NCBI GenBank assembly: GCA_003141915.1
Contig: PLNY01000203.1
Coordinates: forward strand, 1-8,239
Length of the DNA: 8,239 nt
Reading direction: 5' to 3'
Source: Anaerolineae bacterium
GTDB lineage: Bacteria; Chloroflexota; Anaerolineae; Anaerolineales; Villigracilaceae
Part shown: piece by piece, positions 1 to 5,937 of the stretch
How positions within the stretch are numbered: position 1 is the stretch's first letter
Layout: the number at the start of each line of letters is the position of its first letter
Program-made: the position numbers and the translations under genes
The notes under the pieces: model-generated
Told to the model about the DNA's origin: nothing
Databases searched by the model: none
The model's input: the letters and a program-made list of their open reading frames with translations, nothing else

Positions 1-62
1 TCCTGAGCGTAGCGAAGGATCTGGCCCGACGCCACGGAGATGCTTCGCTACGCTCAGCATGA
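1..62. repeat. Palindromic intergenic repeat, left edge cut by the window
   Basis: TGAGCGTAGCGAAG at 4-17 has its exact reverse complement CTTCGCTACGCTCA at 43-56. The pairing extends to C3-G57 and, past one mismatch (18/42), to four more pairs (19-22 with 38-41), leaving a loop of about 15 nt (23-37). The right end runs on into CAGCATGACA, ending about 8 nt before the ribosome-binding region of the next gene. No protein is encoded, so it resembles a REP- or MITE-like dispersed palindrome. Its copy number cannot be seen here, and it may extend left of base 1. Transcribed, it would form a strong hairpin ahead of the SDR gene, but no T-run follows, so it is not called a terminator. Confidence 0.75.
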
Positions 63-77
63 CACAAGAGAGGTGAT

Positions 78-836
78 ATGTCTGAAACAAAAACCGTTTT
101 GATTACCGGCGCGGCGGGCGGAATTGGCCGCGCAACCGTTGCTTTCTTTGCTGAAAAAAGTTGGCGAGTCGTCGGCGTCGATAGAAACCCGTTTGGCGAT
201 GGCTTTCCGAAAAATGGGCTCTTCATTCAATCTGATATTGCGCGGCCTGAAGAAATGCACGCCATCTTTGAGCAGACGAGTGCGTTCACCCACGCGCTCG
301 ATGTGCTTATCAACAACGCCGCGTATCAGATTGCAAAGCCGTTGATCGAAACATCTGTCGAAGAATGGGACGCGGTGATGGTATCTAATTTGCGGTCGGT
401 GTTTTTAAGCGCAAAGCTGGCACATTCACTTCTTAAAGCACATGGCGGCGCGATTGTAAATGTGTCGTCGGTTCATGCGATTCAAACCTCGGCAAACATC
501 GCCGCCTATGCCGCATCCAAAGGCGGACTGCTGGCCTTGACGCGTGCCATGGCAATTGAGTTTGCGCCGGATAATATCCGCGTCAACGCGATTCTCCCCG
601 GAGCGGTGGATACGCCGATGCTGCGTGCCGGTCTCGGACGCGGCCATGTGGGTCACGGCGATATGCAGGAACGACTCGATAATCTGGCGCGCAAAACGGT
701 CAATGGAAGAGTCGGCACGCCCGAAGAAATTGCCCACGCAATTTATTTCCTCGCCGATAACGAGCAATCATCTTTTATGACAGGACAAGCATTAGTCATT
801 GATGGCGGCGCAACCGCGAGGTTGAGTACGGAATGA
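78..836 (+). CDS. SDR-family NAD(P)-dependent oxidoreductase
   Basis: A 252-residue classical short-chain dehydrogenase/reductase, a cytoplasmic enzyme that oxidises or reduces a hydroxyl/carbonyl using a nicotinamide cofactor. Visible motifs: the TGAAGGIG cofactor loop (10-17), Asp35 after the second strand (VGVDRN, which usually favours NAD over NADP), NNAA (79-82), and the catalytic set Asn104, Ser131, Tyr144 and Lys148 (YAASK). The C-terminal TGQALVIDGG (236-245) is typical of the family, and the length is normal. The ATG at 78 follows GAGG at 70-73 with short spacing, and the protein begins directly with the first beta strand, so the start is convincing. The stop overlaps the next start (ATGA), implying translational coupling. 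The substrate is unknown. From the neighbourhood, a role on a sugar precursor is plausible, but general SDRs of the FabG or glucose-dehydrogenase type look alike at this level. Confidence 0.93.
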   Translation: MSETKTVLITGAAGGIGRATVAFFAEKSWRVVGVDRNPFGDGFPKNGLFIQSDIARPEEMHAIFEQTSAFTHALDVLINNAAYQIAKPLIETSVEEWDAVMVSNLRSVFLSAKLAHSLLKAHGGAIVNVSSVHAIQTSANIAAYAASKGGLLALTRAMAIEFAPDNIRVNAILPGAVDTPMLRAGLGRGHVGHGDMQERLDNLARKTVNGRVGTPEEIAHAIYFLADNEQSSFMTGQALVIDGGATARLSTE

Positions 837-1639
837 AGCAAACTCTCAATGCCATTCTTCCATCTTACGCCCTCCAAAGCACAAAGAACATCTACGATGC
901 CATTCGCCGCGTTCCTCAACTTCCCGATGCCTATCTTCATCCGTGGCGGCGCGAGAGCATTCAGAGAATCAAAGCATTCAAAGATATTCACAAAGGCAAA
1001 CGCGCGTTCATCATTGGCAATGGTCCAAGCCTCAAGCGAACAGATTTGTCCAAGCTCAAAAACGAATTTACGTTTGGGATGAACCGCATTTATTTATTGT
1101 TTCCCGAATTGGGTTTTGCTACAACCTATTTTGTTTCCATCAACGATCTTGTCATCGAGCAATGTGCAGATGAAATCGCCGCGCTCTCGATTCCAAAATT
1201 CATTGCGTGGCATTCCCATCGCTATTTTCAATGCTTCCCTGACGAGTTGATGTTTTTATACACCACATATACCGGTCCAAAGTTTGCTCATGATATGACG
1301 CGCCGCGTTTGGGAAGGCGCGACCGTCACGAATGTTGCTCTGCAACTTGCGTTTTATATGGGCTTTGAAAAAGTTATTCTGATTGGCGTGGATCACAACT
1401 TCACGTCGAAAGGCGATGCGAACAAAACGGTCGTGTCCACTGGCAACGACCTAAATCATTTCTCTGCCAATTATTTCGGCAAAGGCTTCCGCTGGCAGCT
1501 GCCCGACCTCGACACCTCCGAGATCGGATATCAAAAAGCGCATGATGCCTATCGCAGCGCCGGATGCGAAGTCCTCGATGCCACCATTGGCGGCAAGCTG
1601 ACGGTCTTCCCAAAAGTGGACTACAATTCATTGTTCTAA
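833..1639 (+). CDS. DUF115/MptE-like protein, sialyltransferase-like GNGPSL motif
   Basis: A 268-residue soluble protein without a signal peptide. After a basic, helical N-terminus it has KGKRAFIIGNGPSLKRTDLSKL: the glycine-rich GNGPSL (62-67), then FGMNRIYLLFP (81-91) and VSIND (101-105). A second conserved block, GATVTNVALQLAFYMGFEKV followed by ILIGVDHNF (162-190), is typical of DUF115 proteins, the family that contains archaeal 6-hydroxymethylpterin diphosphokinase (MptE). The GNGPSL-plus-xMNRxY arrangement also recalls family GT42 sialyltransferases. The C-terminus has HFSANYF (209-215) and GGKLTVFPKVDY (253-264). In bacterial glycan loci such proteins are usually linked to attaching or making a surface sugar, and pterin synthesis is unlikely given the neighbours (inference). 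The ATG overlaps the SDR stop by 4 bases. The family call is fairly sure; the reaction is not. Confidence 0.8.
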   Translation: MKQTLNAILPSYALQSTKNIYDAIRRVPQLPDAYLHPWRRESIQRIKAFKDIHKGKRAFIIGNGPSLKRTDLSKLKNEFTFGMNRIYLLFPELGFATTYFVSINDLVIEQCADEIAALSIPKFIAWHSHRYFQCFPDELMFLYTTYTGPKFAHDMTRRVWEGATVTNVALQLAFYMGFEKVILIGVDHNFTSKGDANKTVVSTGNDLNHFSANYFGKGFRWQLPDLDTSEIGYQKAHDAYRSAGCEVLDATIGGKLTVFPKVDYNSLF

Positions 1640-1644
1640 GGTTC

Positions 1645-1749
1645 AATGTCATTGCAAGCGAAGCGAAGCAATCTCCTGTTCTTATGCAATAACTTTTAGA
1701 ATGTGACATGGGATTGCTTTGTCGCATAAACGCTCCTCGCAATGACATT
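1645..1749. repeat. Imperfect inverted repeat of about 105 bp between genes
   Basis: The ends AATGTCATTGC (1645-1655) and GCAATGACATT (1739-1749) are exact reverse complements. A second, inner pair AAGCAATC (1666-1673) and GATTGCTT (1712-1719) is also exact and extends by two further pairs, one of them G-T. Between the two pairs the arms have diverged: the left has AGCGAAGCG, the right contains GTCGCATAAACGCTCC. The centre (1676-1709) is not palindromic. The element occupies all but about 8 bases of the gap 1640-1752. It is a non-coding REP/MITE-like palindrome, different in sequence from the one at 1-62. An open reading frame can run through its right arm into the next gene, which creates a false upstream start at 1708. 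Confidence 0.75.
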
Positions 1750-1752
1750 AAA

Positions 1753-3297
1753 ATGGATCATTCAATGTCATCGCTTCCATCCAAGCTTTTCAACTGGCGC
1801 GTCCTCCTTATCCTTTTGCTTCTTCTCGGCGCGGCTTTGCGCTTTATCAATCTGACCGTCCCGCCTCTGGATTTTCATCCGGTGCGCCAATTACGCAACC
1901 TGATCGTTGCGCGCTCCATTTATTATCAACTCCTTTCGAATCCTGATCCCCAAAAACTTGCGCTTTCCAAAGCCTTTTATAACGCGGTGGGACAATACGA
2001 GCCGCCGATTACTGAATCCATTACGGCATGGACTTATACATGGACGGGCGGCGAGAATATCGCAGTGCCGCGTGTCTATGAAACAATATTTTGGCTCTTG
2101 GCTGGATTAGCCTTGTTTGATCTTGCGCGTCGCATCGCATCACCAACTTCAGCTTTGATCGCGCTGGCATATTATCTTGTACTTCCATTTGCGGTTCAAG
2201 CCAGCCGTTCTTTTCAGCCCGATCCGTTGATGACATCAGCGTTCATCGCCGGAATCTATTTTCTTTATCGTTGGTCTACATCCCTCGAACTCCCCCCATC
2301 TTCGTTGAAGATGGGGGGAGAGAAAGAGGGGGGCTGGAAATGGGCGATCCTTGCTGCTCTCTTTATTGGCTTTGCAGTCTTGGTCAAGATCGTGATTGTT
2401 TTCTTTGTGATCGGTGCGGCGATTGCGGCGGTTTTATCCACGCTTGGGTTGCGCTTCTGGAAATCGCTTCAAGTCTGGGTGATGGTGACTTTGATGGCAA
2501 TCCCCGCATTTATATATTACATTCTTGGTCACCCGGGTCGTTCGGATGAATACTTTTTTGCGTGGACAGTAGACCTCATCAAGCTGATCACGACGACGAA
2601 TTTCTATGCTCATTGGCTGGGGTTTGTCGGATCACTATTTGGGCTGACGATTTTGTTCTTGAGCATTGCCGGAGTCTTTCTCGCTCCGCCGCGCCTGCGC
2701 TGGATGTTGATCGGAATCTGGATCGGATATATTTGCTACGGTCTGACGCTTCCGTACCAGATGTATACGCACAGTTATTATCACATCCAGTTGATACCGG
2801 TGGTCGCTTTGGGACTGGTTCCAATCATCGAAGCGGTGGCCGTTCGCGTGTCGCGCGAGACTCGTTGGCTCAAAGCCGCGCTGATTGCCATCGTCGTTTT
2901 CGTCGTCAGCTATCAAGCGTGGATTGCGCGCTCGGATCTGGTCGCGCAGGCCGCGGATTATCGCCGTGAACCGGCGTATTGGGAAAATATGGCGAAGGCG
3001 GTTCCAGTGAATGCCAATCTCATTGGCTTGACGCAGGATTATGGTTATCGTCTGATGTATTACGGCTGGCGAAAAATTGTATTGTGGCCTTATGTCAATG
3101 GTCTCACCGAAGCGAAAGGTACAAGCTTCAACGCCCAAGCAAAATTTTCCGAGCTGGTTGCGGGCCGGGATGATTTTCTGGTGACCGCATCAGGTCAGCT
3201 GGATGCGCAGCCGGAGTTGAAGAAAATCCTTGATGGGTATACTGTCATCGAACAAGGGGATGGGTTTGTGTTATACGACTTGCATAAACTAAAATAG
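1753..3297 (+). CDS. GT-C (GT39/ArnT-like) membrane glycosyltransferase, paralogue A
   Basis: A polytopic membrane protein of 514 residues from this start. A hydrophobic helix (about 17-32) is followed by a first outer loop with LDFHPVRQ (Asp40), then EPPITESI (83-90), SRSFQPDP (151-158), many further hydrophobic helices to about residue 390, and a C-terminal soluble part containing LTQDYGYRLMYYGW (426-439). An acidic residue in the first outer loop is the usual catalytic feature of GT-C enzymes, which use polyprenyl-phosphate sugars on the outer membrane face; the substrate here is unknown. It aligns end to end with the gene at 5938-7446. Residues 175-196 form a longer loop encoded largely by a palindromic repeat (2282-2330). 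An ATG at 1708 is in frame, but its 15 extra codons derive from the intergenic repeat. ATG 1765, with GGA 7 nt upstream, is an equally possible start; ATG 1753 has no visible ribosome-binding site. Confidence 0.85.
   Translation: MDHSMSSLPSKLFNWRVLLILLLLLGAALRFINLTVPPLDFHPVRQLRNLIVARSIYYQLLSNPDPQKLALSKAFYNAVGQYEPPITESITAWTYTWTGGENIAVPRVYETIFWLLAGLALFDLARRIASPTSALIALAYYLVLPFAVQASRSFQPDPLMTSAFIAGIYFLYRWSTSLELPPSSLKMGGEKEGGWKWAILAALFIGFAVLVKIVIVFFVIGAAIAAVLSTLGLRFWKSLQVWVMVTLMAIPAFIYYILGHPGRSDEYFFAWTVDLIKLITTTNFYAHWLGFVGSLFGLTILFLSIAGVFLAPPRLRWMLIGIWIGYICYGLTLPYQMYTHSYYHIQLIPVVALGLVPIIEAVAVRVSRETRWLKAALIAIVVFVVSYQAWIARSDLVAQAADYRREPAYWENMAKAVPVNANLIGLTQDYGYRLMYYGWRKIVLWPYVNGLTEAKGTSFNAQAKFSELVAGRDDFLVTASGQLDAQPELKKILDGYTVIEQGDGFVLYDLHKLK
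2282..2330. repeat. Perfect palindrome inside a coding region
   Basis: CTCCCCCCATCTTC (2290-2303) and GAAGATGGGGGGAG (2307-2320) are exact reverse complements separated by only GTT, a 14-bp stem with a 3-nt loop. Outer CCCTC (2282-2286) and GAGGG (2326-2330) also match, so the element may be larger, with the left flank eroded. It lies in frame in the GT-C gene and encodes most of SLELPPSSLKMGGEKEGG, a hydrophilic Gly/Pro/Ser/Lys-rich stretch unlike the surrounding membrane helices. The paralogous gene has about 15 fewer residues at this point and no such palindrome. No T-run follows, so it is not a terminator. Confidence 0.8.
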
Positions 3298-3298
3298 G

Positions 3299-3314
3299 AC
3301 GCGCATCAACGCGT
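3299..3314 (+). other. Small hairpin between the GT-C gene and the GT2 gene
   Basis: ACGCG (3299-3303) and CGCGT (3310-3314) are complementary around the 6-nt loop CATCAA, immediately after the TAG stop of the upstream gene and 9 nt before the ATG of the next. The stem is short, and the following TTTGGATTT is not a proper T-run, so termination is doubtful. It could affect translation of the downstream gene, or be chance. Confidence 0.3.
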
Positions 3315-3323
3315 TTGGATTTC

Positions 3324-4277
3324 ATGAGTCTTGTTTCCATCGTCACGCCATCTTTCAATCAATCGGCCTATTTGGAACTGACGATTCGCTCTGTTCTCGA
3401 GCAGGATTATCCCGACTTTGAATATATCGTCATAGACGGCGCATCCACCGATGGAAGCGCCGACATCATCCAAAAATATTCATCGCGTTTGGCGTATTGG
3501 ATTTCGGAAAAAGATTTAGGACAAGCGGACGCAATCAACAAAGGCATGAGACGCGCAAAAGGTGAGATCGTAGCCTGGCTTAACTCCGATGATTATTATT
3601 TGCCTCATGCGATCCAATCAGCGGTTGCCGCGCTTGAAGCGAATCCGCAAGCGATGATGGTTTACGGCAATATGCTGGCGGTGGATCAGACCGGTCAAAC
3701 GATCAATCAATTGCGTTATCATCCGTTAACTCTCGAAGATTTGCTTTGCTTTCAAATCATCGGCCAGCCCGCGGTCTTTATGCGACGCGCTGCATTTGAA
3801 AAAGCCGGTGGGCTTGACCTCGACTTCCATTTTATGCTCGATCATCAACTGTGGCTGAAGATTGCCGCACAAGGGCCGATGATTCATGTCAATGAAACAT
3901 GGTCAGCCGCGCGCTTTCATCCGCTGGCGAAGAATCGCGCTCAAGCTCCGGGATTTGCACGTGAGGCTTTCCGCGTTTTGGATTGGGCGGAAACTCAATC
4001 CGACCTTGCTCCGATATTACAACGCGTCCAGCGCCGCGCCCGCGCTTCGGTTCAACGTGTCAATGCGCGTTATCTGCTTGATGATGGTCAGTCTTGGAAT
4101 GCGCTCAAAGCGTGGATGCGCGCCTTGACCATCCATCCGCCGACGGCTTTGAGGCGCTTAAACCTGCTTGGCTCGTCGCTGTTGAATCTAATCGGAATGA
4201 ATCGAATCCGCCTTGCCATTCTGAAGCGCAGACAAAATCAATATCAATCCAATGATGAAGTTGGCATGAGGAAATAA
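3324..4277 (+). CDS. Glycosyltransferase family 2
   Basis: A 317-residue cytoplasmic GT-A fold enzyme that transfers a sugar from a nucleotide-sugar donor with inversion. It starts directly at the first Rossmann strand, MSLVSIVTPSFNQ, as usual. Motifs in order: VIDGASTDGS (36-45, nucleotide binding), EKDLGQADAINKG (62-74), LNSDD (86-90, the DxD-equivalent metal and donor site), QPAVFMRR (148-155) and LDHQLW (172-177), where Asp173 is the likely base in the acceptor part. The C-terminal 90 residues are basic and helical with no clear membrane span, so it is probably soluble or peripheral. The wonky-pattern IDGxSTDGS plus ExDxGQxDAxNKG is common in polysaccharide-locus transferases. A TTG three codons upstream (3315) is possible, with AGGA at 3296-3299, but ATG 3324 fits the family N-terminus. 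It ends 4 bases before the sulfatase start, suggesting one transcript. Donor and acceptor are unknown. Confidence 0.93.
   Translation: MSLVSIVTPSFNQSAYLELTIRSVLEQDYPDFEYIVIDGASTDGSADIIQKYSSRLAYWISEKDLGQADAINKGMRRAKGEIVAWLNSDDYYLPHAIQSAVAALEANPQAMMVYGNMLAVDQTGQTINQLRYHPLTLEDLLCFQIIGQPAVFMRRAAFEKAGGLDLDFHFMLDHQLWLKIAAQGPMIHVNETWSAARFHPLAKNRAQAPGFAREAFRVLDWAETQSDLAPILQRVQRRARASVQRVNARYLLDDGQSWNALKAWMRALTIHPPTALRRLNLLGSSLLNLIGMNRIRLAILKRRQNQYQSNDEVGMRK
4268..4271 (+). promoter_or_regulatory. Ribosome-binding site of the sulfatase gene
   Basis: GAGG lies 10 nt upstream of ATG 4282, inside the last codons of the glycosyltransferase gene. This supports the chosen start and implies that the two genes are translated from the same message. 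Confidence 0.65.
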
Positions 4278-4281
4278 AACA

Positions 4282-5904
4282 ATGAAACCTGTTTGGAAAA
4301 CTCTTTCACTTCTTTTAGTGATGGCTCTAATCACTGGTTGTTCGCTTTCCGTGCCGGGATTGAAACCGGTTCCGACCTCAACCTCCACGCCTCCGCCGAC
4401 TCTCGCGCCATTGATGGATGTGACCGTCATTCCTAAAACCAGCCGTCCCAACATTCTTTTCATTTTGACCGATGACCTGGATGCAAAGCTCGGCACGCTT
4501 CAATATCTGCCTGCTGTTCAGCAATTGATGACCTCGCAGGGTTTGTTTCTCAACGACTACATCATCTCTGATTCCCTTTGTTGTCCCTCGCGGACCTCTA
4601 TTTTGCGGGGGCAATATTCGCAAAATACGGGCGTGTACACAAATGGTCCTATGGATGGCGGGTTCGGTCAGTTCTACCAACTGCAGCGGGAAAATTCTAC
4701 AGTGGCGACCTGGCTGCATCAAGCCGGATATCGTACCGCTTTATTTGGAAAATATCTAAATGGTTATCCTAATCCGGGGAATCGAAACTATATTCCTCCT
4801 GGATGGGATGAATGGGTCAGTCCTGCCAAGGGCAGCCCGTACACGGAATTCAATTACACCCTTAATGAGAACGGCAAATTGGTGGATTATGGTCCCGGGG
4901 CGAAGGATTACATGACCGATGTGCTGACCACTAAGGTGGATGATTATATACGCAGCACAGCTTCGGGGTCTCAACCGTTCTTTATTTATCTGGCTACTTA
5001 TAATCCCCACGAACCGGCCACCCCGGCTCCGCGCTACGCCAATCTCTTTGATAATTTGCAGGCGCCGCGCATTCCTTCTTTTGACCAGCCGGATGTTTCA
5101 ACCATGCCGCCGGACATCCGGCAGGATCCCCATTTGTCTGCGGCGAATATTCAAAGGATTGACCAGCTGTATCGAAACCGCGTCCGGTCCATGCAGGCGG
5201 TGGACGATATGCTCGTCAGCATCGTGAACACGTTACAGCAGACCGGCCAGTTGGAAAATACTTATATTATGTTTACATCCGACAACGGATACCATCTTGG
5301 TGAACACCGGCTGGTGGCGGGGAAAGCCACGCCGTATGAAGAGGATATCGTCGTGCCATTGATCGTTCGCGGACCGGGCATTCAGCCTAGCCAGGTCTTG
5401 AGCGGATATGTAGCCGGGAATATCGATATTGCTCCGACCATCGCCGATCTGGCTGGCGTAATCCCCCCAACCTATGTGGATGGCCGTTCTCTGGTTCCGC
5501 TCTTCAATTCAAATCGTCCGCCTGAACAGGATTGGCGTCAGGGATATCTGATCGCGTATTATGGAGATGGCGGAGAAAAGGGAGAGGGATCAACGGGTTC
5601 CCAATTTGCAGGATTGATCAAGAACTACGATCAGTTGCTTGAACCGCCGGATCTGGATCAGCTGGAAACCCAAATAAGTCCCCCGGCTATATTCACGGGG
5701 ATTCGCACACCGCAATATACGTATGTGGAGTATCAGAGCGGCTTCCGCGAACTCTATGATCTCAAACAGGATCCATACGAACTGAATAACATCGCATCCA
5801 CTGCCGATCCAAATTTAATAGCTCAATTCTCAACATGGTTGAAGTCGCTGGCTTCCTGCTCCGCTTCCTCATGCCGCACCGCCGACCTGAACGGAATTCA
5901 TTAA
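4282..5904 (+). CDS. Lipoprotein sulfatase, N-acetylglucosamine-6-sulfatase-like
   Basis: A 540-residue type I sulfatase that would hydrolyse a sulfate ester, probably on a sugar, outside the cell membrane. The N-terminus is a lipoprotein signal peptide (MKPVWKTLSLLLVMALITGC) with lipobox LITGC, so Cys20 would be lipidated. A Pro/Thr/Ser-rich linker follows (about 24-45). The catalytic domain starts at RPNILFILTDD (55-65; Asp64 and Asp65 bind metal). CCPSRTSILRG (100-110) is the CxPSR signature: Cys100 would become formylglycine through a maturase encoded elsewhere. GKYLNGY (156-162), NPH (241-243), SDNGYH (333-338; Asp334 and Asn335 bind metal) and Lys348 complete the site. The CCPSR context, the GKYLN block and TSDNGYH followed by VPLIVRGPGI resemble animal GNS/SULF enzymes acting on GlcNAc-6-sulfate. 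All key residues are present and the length is normal. Its placement among glycosyltransferases suggests editing or recycling of a sulfated glycan (inference). Confidence 0.93.
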   Translation: MKPVWKTLSLLLVMALITGCSLSVPGLKPVPTSTSTPPPTLAPLMDVTVIPKTSRPNILFILTDDLDAKLGTLQYLPAVQQLMTSQGLFLNDYIISDSLCCPSRTSILRGQYSQNTGVYTNGPMDGGFGQFYQLQRENSTVATWLHQAGYRTALFGKYLNGYPNPGNRNYIPPGWDEWVSPAKGSPYTEFNYTLNENGKLVDYGPGAKDYMTDVLTTKVDDYIRSTASGSQPFFIYLATYNPHEPATPAPRYANLFDNLQAPRIPSFDQPDVSTMPPDIRQDPHLSAANIQRIDQLYRNRVRSMQAVDDMLVSIVNTLQQTGQLENTYIMFTSDNGYHLGEHRLVAGKATPYEEDIVVPLIVRGPGIQPSQVLSGYVAGNIDIAPTIADLAGVIPPTYVDGRSLVPLFNSNRPPEQDWRQGYLIAYYGDGGEKGEGSTGSQFAGLIKNYDQLLEPPDLDQLETQISPPAIFTGIRTPQYTYVEYQSGFRELYDLKQDPYELNNIASTADPNLIAQFSTWLKSLASCSASSCRTADLNGIH

Positions 5905-5928
5905 ATACTCACCATGTAGTGATAGAAT
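5901..5928 (+). promoter_or_regulatory. Possible weak promoter before the second GT-C gene
   Basis: TTAAAT (5901-5906) and TAGAAT (5923-5928) are spaced by 16 bases, resembling a housekeeping -35/-10 pair with a good -10 and a poor -35. Transcription would start close to the GTG at 5938, which has no ribosome-binding site, so a nearly leaderless message is possible. Equally, this may be chance in an AT-rich 33-bp gap and the gene simply part of the upstream transcript. Confidence 0.25.
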
Positions 5929-5937
5929 TGCGACCTT

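Noticed and set aside
1401..1748. Minus-strand open frame of 115 codons across the end of the DUF115-like gene and the repeat
   Set aside because: It overlaps a well-supported gene, and its N-terminal part is translated repeat sequence (of the CFASLAMT kind), a common false gene call.
1708..1752. Upstream ATG giving a longer GT-C protein
   Set aside because: The extra 15 codons lie in the right arm of the intergenic inverted repeat and have no family resemblance; the protein proper begins at 1753 or 1765.
2290..2320. Strong hairpin as an intrinsic terminator
   Set aside because: It is inside an intact coding frame and is followed by AGAAAGAGGGG, not by a T-run.
1..2330. CRISPR array or insertion sequence suggested by several repeats
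   Set aside because: The three repeats differ in sequence and are not regularly spaced, and no transposase or Cas protein is present.
2271..2969. Plus-strand overlapping frames of 92 and 135 codons within the first GT-C gene, which might suggest a frameshift
   Set aside because: The main frame remains open and aligns with the paralogue through the whole region, so there is no frameshift.
2635..3138. Minus-strand open frame of 167 codons inside the first GT-C gene
   Set aside because: Antisense shadow of a gene with clear membrane helices and paralogue support; its composition (His, Arg, Asp, Asn rich) is typical of a reversed reading of hydrophobic codons.
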